Source: Paraburkholderia sprentiae WSM5005
GTDB lineage: Bacteria > Pseudomonadota > Gammaproteobacteria > Burkholderiales > Burkholderiaceae
Length of the DNA: 64,000 bases
Direction of reading: 5' to 3'
NCBI RefSeq assembly: GCF_001865575.2
Contig: NZ_CP017561.2
Coordinates: 1,302,001-1,366,000 of the forward strand
Position numbers and translations under genes: made by a program. The stretch's first letter is position 1, and each line of letters starts with the position of its first letter. Below the pieces are notes generated by a model. That model had not been told where the DNA came from, searched no databases, and was given only the letters and a program-made list of their open reading frames with translations. Below, in pieces: positions 6,883-15,638 of this stretch.

Positions 6883-8460
6883 TTGCCCCAGACGCTGCCG
6901 CCCAACCTGTCCGCCGCGCAGTTCGACGGCGCGCTCGCCGCCTGGCGCGCGATCGTCGGCGACGCGCAGGTGCTGAGTTCCGACGCCGGCCTCGCCGCCT
7001 ATCGCGATCCATTCGCGCCTGGCGAGCGCGGCGCGTTTGCCGCTAGCGCCGCGCTGCTGCCCGCGTCGGTCGATGAAATCCGCGCGGTGCTGCGCATCGC
7101 CAATCAATACCGGATTCCGCTGTGGACCGTATCGACCGGACGCAACTTCGCGTACGGCGGCGCCGCGCCGCGTCTGACCGGCTCGGTCGTGCTCGACTTG
7201 CAGCGCATGAACCGCATCCTCGACGTCAACGAAACGCTCGCCTACGCGCTCGTCGAGCCCGGCGTCAGCTATTTCGACCTGTACGCGCATCTGCGCGACA
7301 AGGGCTACAAGCTGTGGGTCGATCCACCGGCCGCCGGCTGGGGCAGCGTGGTCGGCAACACGCTCGAGCGCGGCTTCGGCTATACCGACTATGGCGATCA
7401 CGCGGCCGCGCAATGCGGGATGGAAGTGGTGCTCGCCAACGGCGACGTGCTGCGCACCGGCATGGGCGGCGTCGAGATCGGCACCGCCTGGCAGCTGTAT
7501 CAGCCGGGCTACGGGCCGTCCTTCGATGCGATGTTCATGCAGTCGAACTACGGCATCGTCACGAAGCTCGGCGTGTGGCTGATGCCCGCGCCGCCGGCGT
7601 ATCTGCTCGGCGAAATCCAGTTTCGCCGCGAGGCGGATCTGGATGCGATCGTCGAGCTTCTGCGGCCGTTGCGGCTCGACGGCACGATCCGCAATCACGC
7701 GGTGATCGAGGGCGGTTTGCGGCGCGCGGCGAGCCTGTCGCCACGCCGGCAATGGTACGACGGCGCGGGCGCGATGCCGGAGAGCGCGGTGCAGGCGATG
7801 CTCGACCAACTCGGCGTCGGACGCTGGAACCTGCATTTCGCGCTGTACGGCACGCCGGAGTTGATCGACGCGCGCCATGCGCTGATCGAGCGCGCGTTTG
7901 CGCGGGTGCCGCAGGCGCGGCTCGCGGCGGCGCGCTATGCCGGCGACGCACAGCCGACTGGTGGCGGCGACCGCAACATGGCCGGGATTCCCGCGATGAC
8001 CGCATTTCGCATGCTCGACTGGCGCGGCGGCGCGGGCGCGCACGTCGACTTCGCGCCGATCTGTCCGGCGACCGGGCGCGACGCGATGCGCCAGTACACG
8101 ATGGTGAAAGCGCGCGCCGCGGAGTACGGATTCGATTACTACGGCGGCTTCACGGCGGGTGCGCGTCATCTCCATCACATCTTCGCGGCGATTTTCGATC
8201 GCGGCGACGCGGACCAGGTGGAGCAGGCCGGCGCGCTGCTGCGCTCGCTGATGAGCGATGCGCGCGCGGCCGGCTACGGCGAATATCGCGCGCATCTCGC
8301 GTATATGGATTTTGCGGCCGCGCAATACAGCTTCAACGACGGCGCATTGCTGCGTTTCGCGGAAACGCTGAAGGATGCGCTCGACCCGAACGGCATTCTC
8401 GCGCCGGGCAAGCAGGGTATCTGGCCGGCGGCGTGGCGCGACCGGCGGGGCTACACGTGA
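6883..8460 (+). CDS. FAD-binding oxidoreductase, vanillyl-alcohol oxidase / 4-cresol dehydrogenase type
   Basis: 525 residues from a TTG start preceded by AAGGAG (five-base spacer); an ATG at 6778 lies inside the anti-sigma gene and would add an Arg/Pro-rich stretch. An FAD-binding PCMH-type domain covers about residues 50-230 (ALLPASVDEIRAVLRIANQYRIPLW, STGRNFAYGGAAPR, VGNTLERGFGYTDYGDH). The C-terminal substrate-cap domain ends with LKDALDPNGILAPGKQGIWP, as in 4-cresol dehydrogenase PchF and eugenol/vanillyl-alcohol oxidases. Such enzymes oxidise para-substituted phenols. No PchC-type cytochrome c is adjacent, so electron acceptor and substrate are open. Confidence 0.82.
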   Translation: MPQTLPPNLSAAQFDGALAAWRAIVGDAQVLSSDAGLAAYRDPFAPGERGAFAASAALLPASVDEIRAVLRIANQYRIPLWTVSTGRNFAYGGAAPRLTGSVVLDLQRMNRILDVNETLAYALVEPGVSYFDLYAHLRDKGYKLWVDPPAAGWGSVVGNTLERGFGYTDYGDHAAAQCGMEVVLANGDVLRTGMGGVEIGTAWQLYQPGYGPSFDAMFMQSNYGIVTKLGVWLMPAPPAYLLGEIQFRREADLDAIVELLRPLRLDGTIRNHAVIEGGLRRAASLSPRRQWYDGAGAMPESAVQAMLDQLGVGRWNLHFALYGTPELIDARHALIERAFARVPQARLAAARYAGDAQPTGGGDRNMAGIPAMTAFRMLDWRGGAGAHVDFAPICPATGRDAMRQYTMVKARAAEYGFDYYGGFTAGARHLHHIFAAIFDRGDADQVEQAGALLRSLMSDARAAGYGEYRAHLAYMDFAAAQYSFNDGALLRFAETLKDALDPNGILAPGKQGIWPAAWRDRRGYT

Positions 8461-8516
8461 ACGGCGAGTGCGCACTTGCACGATCGAACCGCAAACTGAA
8501 CGGGACTTGCACGCCA

Positions 8517-8948
8517 ATGGATCGACGCACTTTCATGCTCACCGGCGCGTCGCTCGCGACGGCCGCGGGCGGCGCATGGCCGTGGCTCGCGCAAGCCGCC
8601 GCGTGCGCTGACGGCGCCCACGCGTTCGCGATCGTCGACTCGACGCTCGAATGCGGCGCGTCGTTCGCGCGCTATGCCGCGCATTGTCGGTTGACGACTT
8701 TCGACACCGGCGACGATGCCGGTGCGCTGTGGTTCACGACGCTCGCGCCGCTGCTCGACGACGGCCGGACCCGGCACGCGGTTCCTGCGCTCATCGGCTT
8801 CACGCGGGCGTCCGATTACTTCATCCTGCAACACCTCGCGCTTCGCACAGGACGCTTCGTCGAGCATAGTCACGAAGCGCGCGAGGGGCTGCACGCGCAA
8901 CCCGCGTACGTGGCCTTCGCGCTGACGCCGCGTGTCGCGCGCGGCTAG
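8517..8948 (+). CDS. Exported protein of unknown function with RRTFM-type signal
   Basis: 143 residues. It begins MDRRTFMLTGASLATAAGGAWPWLAQA, a twin-arginine-like motif (R-R-T-F-M) followed by a mild hydrophobic region and an Ala-rich cleavage site near residue 27. The mature part has three Cys residues (AACADG, LECGAS, AHCRL) and conserved-looking ALIGFTRASDYFILQHLALRTGRFVEH. I do not recognise the family. It lies 56 bases after the flavoprotein, same strand, so it may be its periplasmic partner. Its stop overlaps the stop region of the converging DUF1571 gene by four bases. Confidence 0.6.
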   Translation: MDRRTFMLTGASLATAAGGAWPWLAQAAACADGAHAFAIVDSTLECGASFARYAAHCRLTTFDTGDDAGALWFTTLAPLLDDGRTRHAVPALIGFTRASDYFILQHLALRTGRFVEHSHEAREGLHAQPAYVAFALTPRVARG

Positions 8949-9865
8949 AACCGATAGTCCTTGTTCTTCGGATCGAAGGTCGAATCGTCGAAGGTCTTCG
9001 GCGTGATGTTCTCGAACACGATCTGCTCGAAAATCTTGCCGTCGTTGTCGTAAGACTCGACGCTGCGAAAGAACGGATGCCGCAAATCGAGCCCGAGCGT
9101 TTCCTTCTTCGCGTAGAACCGCGGCTGGCCCACCGGTGTTTCGAACGTAAGCGCGACGACGCGCACGCCGTCGATCGTCTTCACTGCGATCTGCGTCGAA
9201 CGCGGCAAGCCGGCCTCGCTGTACCTCCTGCCTTCGCTCAGATATTGCTCGGCGATGTACTCGGTGCCCAGATCCCGCACGCTGTGATTCGATTGCGAGC
9301 GTGCGAGCGCGCCGCCTAGTGAGGTCCACAACGGCATCACGTTCATGATGCCGCCGAGGTGACCGTAGGTTTCGTCGCTGCGTTTCGATTCGTCGTAGAT
9401 GATTTCCTGGCCCGCGTGTGCGCCGTCGGGCAGCCACTTCGCATAGATCCGCAGCGGGTCGTGCGCGACGCGCACCAGCATGTGATCGGGCTGGTCGGGC
9501 CACACGCCGCGAATGCGTTCGGAGCGCGACATCGTGAACTCGTACGACGGGTAGCCGTTCGGCCCTTCCTTGATATAGCGCGGCAGCGTGAGCGGATCGA
9601 GCGACTGGAACAGCGCGACCAGTTGCGCGTCGTCGAGTTTTTCGAGCATGCCGCTTTGCTGCGCGGCGCGCAGCCATTTGACCTGGCTGTCGAGCGACAG
9701 CTTGCCGACCTGAGCGGCCGGTGTGGCTGGCGGCTTGACGGCGCTCGCGGTGTCGAGCGGGGGCGGGCGGTCGTCGTTCTGCGCGAAGGCCGTCGGCACC
9801 GAAAGCAGGGCGGCGCCGGCAACGAGCGCACTCAGCAACGAACTTCCCAACCCGCGGTGCTTCAT
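8945..9865 (-). CDS. DUF1571 family exported protein
   Basis: 306 residues. The signal peptide runs to about residue 28 (SLLSALVAGAALLSVPTAFAQ). The mature part has a Pro-rich linker and a DUF1571-like beta-rich domain: LDPLTLPRYIKEGPNGYPSYEFTM, IYAKWLPDGAHAGQEIIYD, TYGHLGGIMNVMPLW, GQPRFYAKKETLGLDLRHPFF. Proteins of this group resemble LolA/LppX-like folds that handle lipids or lipoproteins; that link is family knowledge and the role here is inference. It lies just downstream of fadD on the same strand, with a stem-loop between. Confidence 0.75.
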   Translation of the reverse strand: MKHRGLGSSLLSALVAGAALLSVPTAFAQNDDRPPPLDTASAVKPPATPAAQVGKLSLDSQVKWLRAAQQSGMLEKLDDAQLVALFQSLDPLTLPRYIKEGPNGYPSYEFTMSRSERIRGVWPDQPDHMLVRVAHDPLRIYAKWLPDGAHAGQEIIYDESKRSDETYGHLGGIMNVMPLWTSLGGALARSQSNHSVRDLGTEYIAEQYLSEGRRYSEAGLPRSTQIAVKTIDGVRVVALTFETPVGQPRFYAKKETLGLDLRHPFFRSVESYDNDGKIFEQIVFENITPKTFDDSTFDPKNKDYRF

Positions 9866-9900
9866 GAGTCCCTCCAGAAAAGTGTCATGGCCGACAAGGC

Positions 9901-9926
9901 AATAACGTACCGACGCGGTCGTTATT
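9901..9926 (-). terminator. Stem-loop just after fadD
   Basis: AATAACG and CGTTATT form the outer stem, with ACCG/CGGT inside (one bulged base) and a three-base loop. It lies five bases beyond the fadD stop. There is no long T-run, so it may be a weak terminator or an mRNA-end stabiliser. Confidence 0.45.
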
Positions 9927-9930
9927 CCGG

Positions 9931-11730
9931 TCAGGCAGACTTCTGCTTCGCGAGTTCCTCGTCGCGCAACGCGCGGCGCAGAATCTTGCCGACGTTGGTT
10001 TGCGGCAGCTCGTCGCGGAACTCGACGAGCTTCGGCACCTTGTAGGCGGTCAGATTCTTGCGACAGTAGGCGATTACCTGCTCGGCGGTGAGCGTCGGGG
10101 TGCGCCGCACGATAAACACCTTCACGCGCTCGCCCTGCGCGGGGTCGGGTACGCCGATCGCGGCAACTTCGCGCACGTCCGGATGCGCGGCGATCACGTC
10201 CTCGATTTCGTTCGGATACACGTTGAAGCCCGACACGAGGATCATGTCCTTCTTGCGATCGATCAGCCGGATAAAGCCGCGCGAATCCATCACGCCGATG
10301 TCGCCGGTCGCGAGCCAGCCGTCGTCGTCGATCACCTTCGCGGTTTCATCGGGGCGGTTCCAGTAGCCCTTCATGACCTGCGGACCCTTCACGCATAGCT
10401 CGCCCGCCTCGCCGACGTTGGCCCAGCTGCCGTCGTCTTTTCTGAAACGCACCTGCGTGGACGGCGCGGGCAGGCCGATCGAGCCTTCGAAGTCGCGCTG
10501 CTTGCTCAGCTCGACCGGATTCATCGATACGATCGGCGAGCACTCGGTCAGCCCGTAGCCCTCGACGATCGGCTTGCCCGTCACCGCCTTGAAGCGCTCG
10601 GCGACGGCTTTCTGCGTCGCCATGCCGCCCGCCATTGCGAGCTTCAGGTTCGAGAAGTCGCGCCGGCGGAATTCCTCGTTGTCGAGGAACGCGTTATAGA
10701 GCGTGTTGACCGCGGTCATGCCAGTGAATTTTTCGTGACGGATGATCATCATCACGCGCTTGATGTCACGCGGATTCGCGATCAGGATGTTGCGCCCGCC
10801 GAGTCCCATGAAGATCAGCGCGTTCACGGTCAGCGAGTAGATGTGATAAAGCGGCAGCGGCGTGAGCACCGTTTCACCGTCGCCGGACAGCTGCCCCGCG
10901 GCCCACGCCTTCGCCTGCAACAGATTGGCGATGATGTTGCGGTGCGTGAGCATCGCGCCTTTCGCGACGCCGGTCGTGCCACCGGTGTATTGCAGGAACG
11001 CGATGTCTTCGGGGGTCGTGCGCACCGGCGTGTGCGGCCGCGAGTAACCGGCCGAAAGCGCCTTCAGCAGCGGCACCGCCTGCGGCAGCTGGTAGGCGGG
11101 CACCATCTTCTTCACATGACGCAGCACGAAATTGAGCAGGCGTCCCTTCAGATTCGCGCCGTCGGCGAGCAGATCGCCGAGCCCGGTCACGATCACGTTG
11201 CGCACCTTGGTGCCGGGCAAGGCATCTTCGAGCGTCTTCGCGAAGTTCTCGAACACGACGATCGTCTGCGCGCCGCTGTCCTTCAGCTGGTGCGCGAGTT
11301 CGCGCACCGTGTAGAGCGGATTGACGTTGACGACCACCGCGCCCGCCTTGATCGCGCCGAATAGCGCGACCGGGTACTGGAACGTGTTCGGCAGCATGAT
11401 CGCGACGCGCTCGCCCGGCTGCACGCCGATGCTTTGCAGGTACGCCGCGAACGCCTTCGCCTTGCGGCCGAGCTCGCCGTACGTCATGCTGGCGCCGACG
11501 CTGACGTACGCGACGCGCTCGCGGAACTGCGCGACGCATTCGTCGAAGAACTGGTCGAGCGACTCGTATTGCGTGACGTCGATCTCGCGCGGCACGTCGT
11601 CCGGATACGACGCGTACCAGATACCGTCGGTGTTCGGCGCGGGATTCGGCGCCGGAGTCGGCACTGGGTTTGGCATATGACTGCCGCCTGCGTCCGGCAT
11701 GTGCAGCGGGGCGGGGATGGGCTGGGTCAT
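9931..11730 (-). CDS. fadD: Long-chain-fatty-acid--CoA ligase
   Basis: 599 residues. It activates fatty acids to acyl-CoA with ATP, the entry step of beta-oxidation. The AMP-binding motif YTGGTTGVAKG is at about residues 248-258. Further signatures include EGYGLTECSPIV, WLATGDIGVMD and DRKKDMILVSGFNVYPNEIED, with the catalytic Lys region NVGKILRR near the end. E. coli FadD is 561 residues; the extra about 35 N-terminal residues here are Pro/Asn-rich (PVPTPAPNPAPN). The ATG at 11730 has AGGAGACAACCG before it. It is last in the fad cluster, 35 bases after the thiolase gene. Confidence 0.93.
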   Translation of the reverse strand: MTQPIPAPLHMPDAGGSHMPNPVPTPAPNPAPNTDGIWYASYPDDVPREIDVTQYESLDQFFDECVAQFRERVAYVSVGASMTYGELGRKAKAFAAYLQSIGVQPGERVAIMLPNTFQYPVALFGAIKAGAVVVNVNPLYTVRELAHQLKDSGAQTIVVFENFAKTLEDALPGTKVRNVIVTGLGDLLADGANLKGRLLNFVLRHVKKMVPAYQLPQAVPLLKALSAGYSRPHTPVRTTPEDIAFLQYTGGTTGVAKGAMLTHRNIIANLLQAKAWAAGQLSGDGETVLTPLPLYHIYSLTVNALIFMGLGGRNILIANPRDIKRVMMIIRHEKFTGMTAVNTLYNAFLDNEEFRRRDFSNLKLAMAGGMATQKAVAERFKAVTGKPIVEGYGLTECSPIVSMNPVELSKQRDFEGSIGLPAPSTQVRFRKDDGSWANVGEAGELCVKGPQVMKGYWNRPDETAKVIDDDGWLATGDIGVMDSRGFIRLIDRKKDMILVSGFNVYPNEIEDVIAAHPDVREVAAIGVPDPAQGERVKVFIVRRTPTLTAEQVIAYCRKNLTAYKVPKLVEFRDELPQTNVGKILRRALRDEELAKQKSA

Positions 11731-11765
11731 CGGTTGTCTCCTGAAATGTTGGTATCGCTGCCGCG

Positions 11766-13067
11766 CTAGCGTTCCAGAATCGCGACGACCCCCTGGCCGC
11801 CCGCCGCGCAGATCGAGATTAGCCCGCGTGCGCTGCCGGCCGGTTTGTCGAGTTGCGCGAGCATCTTCGCGAGCGCGGCGACGATCCGTCCTCCGGTCGC
11901 CGCGAACGGATGGCCGGTCGCGAGCGAACCGCCGTTCACGTTGAGCTTCGCCCGATCGATCGCGCCGAGCGCGCCGGCGAGGCCAAGCTGCGTGCGGCAA
12001 TATTCGTCATCCTGCCATGCCGCGAGCGTGCATAGCACCTGGGCCGCGAACGCTTCGTGGATTTCGTAGAAATCGAAGTCCCCCAACGCGAGGCCCGCGC
12101 GCGCGAGCAGGCGCGGCACCGCGTAGGCGGGCGCCATCAACAGGCCTTCCTGCTTGTCGAAAAAGTCGACCGCCGCCGTTTCCGACCAGCTTAGATACGC
12201 GAGCACCGGCAAGCCGCGCTCGGCCGCCCACGCTTCGCTCGCGAGCAGTACCGCGGATGCGCCGTCGGTGAGCGGCGTCGAATTGCCGGCGGTCAGCGTG
12301 CCGGCGTCACGGTCGAACACCGGCTTGAGCGTGCCGAGCTGTTCGAGCGATAGGTCGGCGCGCAGGTTGTTGTCGCGCGCGAGGCCCTTGTACGGCGTCA
12401 TCAGATCGTTGACGAAGCCGCGCGCGTACGCATCGGCGAGCTTGCGATGGCTCTCGTGTGCGAGCACGTCCTGCGCCTCGCGCGAGATGTTCCAGCGCTT
12501 GGCCATCAGCTCGCAATGCTCGCCCATCGACAGCCCCGTGCGCGGCTCGCCGTTGCGCGGCAATAGCGGCTTGAAGAGCATGCCGGGCCGCAGCCTGCTG
12601 AGCGCGGCGATCCGCTGACCGGTAGTTTTGCCGCGATTCGCTTCGAGCAGGATCTTGCGCATGCGCTCGTTGACGGCGATCGGCGCGTCGGACGTGGTAT
12701 CGACGCCGCCCGCGATGCCCGCGTCGATCTGCCCGAGCGCGATTTTGTTGGCGACGAGGATCGCGGCTTCGAGGCCGGTGCCGCAGGCCTGCTGCACGTC
12801 GTAGGCGGGGGTTTCCTTCGCGAGCGTGGTGGACAGCACGGACTCGCGCGTCAGGTTGAAGTCGCGCGAATGCTTGATGACCGCGCCCGCCGCGACTTCG
12901 CCGAGACGCACGCCGTGCAGCCCGTAGCGATCGATCAACCCTTGCAGGGCAAAGGTCAGCATGTCCTGATTCGATGCGCTCGCGTACGCGGTATTCGAGC
13001 GGGCAAACGGAATCCGGTTGCCCCCGATGATGGCGACGCGGCGCACGGCGGGTTGCGGGTGGGGCAT
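11766..13067 (-). CDS. Acetyl-CoA C-acyltransferase (thiolase)
   Basis: 433 residues, thiolase family. The nucleophilic Cys lies in QQACGTGLEAA (Cys about 95). The C-terminal NVNGGSLATGHPFAATGGR carries the catalytic His and CAAGGQG the second Cys. The MPHPQPAVRRVAIIGGNRIPFARS start and the long loop domain resemble FadI/FadA2-type thiolases, which cleave 3-ketoacyl-CoA. AAAGGAG lies about six bases before ATG. It sits between maoC and fadD in the same operon, which supports a degradative role. Confidence 0.92.
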   Translation of the reverse strand: MPHPQPAVRRVAIIGGNRIPFARSNTAYASASNQDMLTFALQGLIDRYGLHGVRLGEVAAGAVIKHSRDFNLTRESVLSTTLAKETPAYDVQQACGTGLEAAILVANKIALGQIDAGIAGGVDTTSDAPIAVNERMRKILLEANRGKTTGQRIAALSRLRPGMLFKPLLPRNGEPRTGLSMGEHCELMAKRWNISREAQDVLAHESHRKLADAYARGFVNDLMTPYKGLARDNNLRADLSLEQLGTLKPVFDRDAGTLTAGNSTPLTDGASAVLLASEAWAAERGLPVLAYLSWSETAAVDFFDKQEGLLMAPAYAVPRLLARAGLALGDFDFYEIHEAFAAQVLCTLAAWQDDEYCRTQLGLAGALGAIDRAKLNVNGGSLATGHPFAATGGRIVAALAKMLAQLDKPAGSARGLISICAAGGQGVVAILER

Positions 13068-13126
13068 GCTCGGCTCCTTTGGATCGTTCCCAGGTTATCG
13101 GCCGGTGCGAACGATGCGCTCACGGC

Positions 13127-14068
13127 TCACAGCAGCCGCCACTGCATGCGCCCGCGCAAATGCGGCTTTTCTCCGGCGATATCGCGCACCTCGATATCGC
13201 GTTCGATCAGCGAAGGCGATGCGCTCCACAGCGACGCTTCGCCCGGCAGCAGCATCGGCACCTTGAACTCGGCGCTGAGCGTCGCTTCGGCGAGCGGCTT
13301 CGGCGGCTGCAGCGACGCCGCGGCGCGCGCGAGCGTCCACATGCCATGCGCGATCGCGCGCGGAAAGCCGAACACCCTGGCCGACAGCGCGCTCATGTGG
13401 ATCGGGTTGTAGTCGCCCGACACGCTCGCGTAGTCGCGGCCCAGTTGCGGCGCGAGCTGCCAGCGCGCGATCCGCTGCAGCGCATCGGGGCCGAGCGTCA
13501 ACGCTTCGAGCGGATGGCCGAGCGCCGGCACCGCGCGCTTCAGATAGACGCTATCGCCGTCCCACACCGCTTCGCCGCGTCGATAGATGCGCGTATGCAC
13601 GACGAACGCCTGGCCCTTGTCGTGACGCAGCAGCGCGCCGAATTCGACCTCGACGCGCAGCAGGTCCTTGTGCGCGAGCGGCCGGCGCAGCCGTACGTGA
13701 TTGGCCAGATGCACGAGTCCGAGCGCGGGCCATGGAAACGCGGGGTCGGTCAGCATCAGCAGATGCAGCGGAAACGCGAGCAGATGCGGGTAGGTGAGCG
13801 GCACGCCGTGCTCGGGAATGAAGCCGCACACGCGCGCATAGCGCCACACGGGGCCGGGTTCGAGCGCGACGGCGGGGCGTACGAGCCGCAACGGCGGCAG
13901 CCGCGTGTCGCGTCCGCGCTTGACGATGCCCGTCAGCGCGCGTCCATACAGCTTCGCCGGCGCGGGCAGAGTTTCGATGACGACGGTTTTCGGCCGCGCC
14001 CCGTCGCCGCCCGGCGCGGGCGCGAGTTGACGGCTGCCGAACGGATCACGCGGTTCATCCATACCCAT
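13127..14068 (-). CDS. MaoC-family (R)-enoyl-CoA hydratase/dehydratase
   Basis: 313 residues; ATG at 14068, with a second possible ATG at 14062. The double hot-dog protein has its hydratase signature in the C-terminal half: SGDYNPIHMSALSARVFGFPRAIAHGMW, containing the Asp/His pair of R-specific hydratases. The N-terminal half (HGVPLTYPHLLAFPLHLLMLT) is the non-catalytic hot-dog. The length and layout resemble mycobacterial HtdX. It starts eight bases after the two-domain reductase stop, so the two are probably coupled and may act on the (R)-3-hydroxyacyl branch. Confidence 0.87.
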   Translation of the reverse strand: MGMDEPRDPFGSRQLAPAPGGDGARPKTVVIETLPAPAKLYGRALTGIVKRGRDTRLPPLRLVRPAVALEPGPVWRYARVCGFIPEHGVPLTYPHLLAFPLHLLMLTDPAFPWPALGLVHLANHVRLRRPLAHKDLLRVEVEFGALLRHDKGQAFVVHTRIYRRGEAVWDGDSVYLKRAVPALGHPLEALTLGPDALQRIARWQLAPQLGRDYASVSGDYNPIHMSALSARVFGFPRAIAHGMWTLARAAASLQPPKPLAEATLSAEFKVPMLLPGEASLWSASPSLIERDIEVRDIAGEKPHLRGRMQWRLL

Positions 14069-14076
14069 GCTCCCGT

Positions 14077-15492
14077 TCAGGCGCCGATCAGGCTTTGACC
14101 GCACACGCGCACGACCTGGCCGGTCACGCCGGCCGAGCCCGGATGCGCGAGCCACGCGATGGTCTGCGCGACGTCGACGGGCTGGCCGCCCTGGCTCATC
14201 GAGTTCATGCGGCGGCCGGCCTCGCGGAGCGCGAACGGCATTTTCGCGGTCATCTGCGTTTCGATGAAGCCGGGCGCGACCGCGTTGATCGTGATGCCGC
14301 GCGCGCGCAGTTGCGGCGCCATGCTCTGTACGCGGCCGATCACTCCAGCCTTCGAGGTCGCGTAGTTGGTCTGGCCGGGATTGCCCGCAATGCCGCTGAT
14401 CGACGACACCGCGACGATGCGCCCGCCGTCGCGCAGGATCCCCGCCGCGAGCAGCGCGTCGTCGATGCGCTCCTGCGCGCTCAGGTTGATGTCGATCACG
14501 CTTTGCCACGCGGCGTCGGTCATTTTCGCGATGGTCTTGTCCTTGGTGATGCCGGCGTTGTGCACGACGATGTCGACGCCGAGCTCGTCGAGCGCGGCGG
14601 CGATCTGCGCGGCTGCTTCGGGCGCGGCGATATCGAACGCGAGCGTGCTGCCGTTCAGCTGACGGATCGTCGCATCGAGCGCGTCGCGCGCCGACGGAAT
14701 GTCGAGGCCGATCACATGCGCGCCCTCGGCCGCGAGCACGCTCGCGATCGCCGCGCCGATGCCGCGCGCGGCGCCCGTGACGAGCGCGCGCCGGCCGGCG
14801 AGCGGCTGGCGCCAGTCGAACGCGGCGGCGTCGTGCGCGAGCGCGCCTTGCGCCGCGATGCGCACCACCTGACCCGACACATACGCCGAGCGCGGCGACA
14901 GGAAAAACCGCAGCGTCGCCTCGATGCCGCGTTCCGAGCCCGCCTCGACATACACGAGATTGGCGGTAATGCCGCGCCGCGCTTCCTTGCCGAGCGAGCG
15001 CACGAGCCCTTCGAGCGCGCGCTGGGCGGTCCACTGACGCGGGTTCGCGCAGGCCTCGGGCGGCCGGCCCAGCACGACGATGCGCCCACACTTGCCGAGC
15101 GAGCGTAGCGTGTCGTGGAAAAAGCCGTGCAGCGGTTCGAGCAGGCTGCTGTCGTCGATGCCGCTCGCATCGAACAGCAGCGCGGCGAGCTTGCCCGGCG
15201 AACCGGCTTCGGCCGGCTCGAAGCGGCCGGTCATCAGGCCGTGGCGAGTGGCGAGCGGCACCCAGAGCCCGGCGCTTTCATGCGCGACGCTCGTCATGCC
15301 GACGCTCGCGATGAAACTCGCGAACGCGTCCAACAGACGCGGTTCGCGGCCCGCGCCGATCGCGATCAGACCGCCGAACTCGGGCCGGTCCGCGCGATAG
15401 CGCCGCAGCACCTCGGGCTTCGGCAGGCCGAGCGAGCGCGCGAGACGGCCGCCGAACGGCGAGTTGACGAACTTCAGGTAGGCGTCGTTCAT
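14077..15492 (-). CDS. Two-domain 3-oxoacyl-(CoA/ACP) reductase, FabG4-type
   Basis: 471 residues, nearly twice a usual FabG. The C-terminal ~250 residues are a classical short-chain dehydrogenase: cofactor motif TGAARGIGAAIAS, HNAGITKDKTIAKM, catalytic VSSISGIAGNPGQTNYATSKAG (Ser, Tyr, Lys), and NAVAPGFIETQMT. The N-terminal ~200 residues look like a degenerate flavodoxin/Rossmann domain, as in mycobacterial FabG4 (Rv0242c). ATG at 15492 has GGAGCAACCGATAAC before it. It should interconvert 3-oxoacyl and 3-hydroxyacyl thioesters; directly followed by maoC. Confidence 0.88.
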   Translation of the reverse strand: MNDAYLKFVNSPFGGRLARSLGLPKPEVLRRYRADRPEFGGLIAIGAGREPRLLDAFASFIASVGMTSVAHESAGLWVPLATRHGLMTGRFEPAEAGSPGKLAALLFDASGIDDSSLLEPLHGFFHDTLRSLGKCGRIVVLGRPPEACANPRQWTAQRALEGLVRSLGKEARRGITANLVYVEAGSERGIEATLRFFLSPRSAYVSGQVVRIAAQGALAHDAAAFDWRQPLAGRRALVTGAARGIGAAIASVLAAEGAHVIGLDIPSARDALDATIRQLNGSTLAFDIAAPEAAAQIAAALDELGVDIVVHNAGITKDKTIAKMTDAAWQSVIDINLSAQERIDDALLAAGILRDGGRIVAVSSISGIAGNPGQTNYATSKAGVIGRVQSMAPQLRARGITINAVAPGFIETQMTAKMPFALREAGRRMNSMSQGGQPVDVAQTIAWLAHPGSAGVTGQVVRVCGQSLIGA

Positions 15493-15638
15493 GTTATCGG
15501 TTGCTCCGCTGGACCCGCCGCCGCCGGCCTCTGTATTTTGTGAGGCGCGCCGGGCGTGTGTCAGTGTGCCTTGAGTTGCGTGACTCAGGTACGGTTCGCA
15601 GCGCCGCGTCGTCAGTTTTCCCGGCGTGAGCGCGCTCA

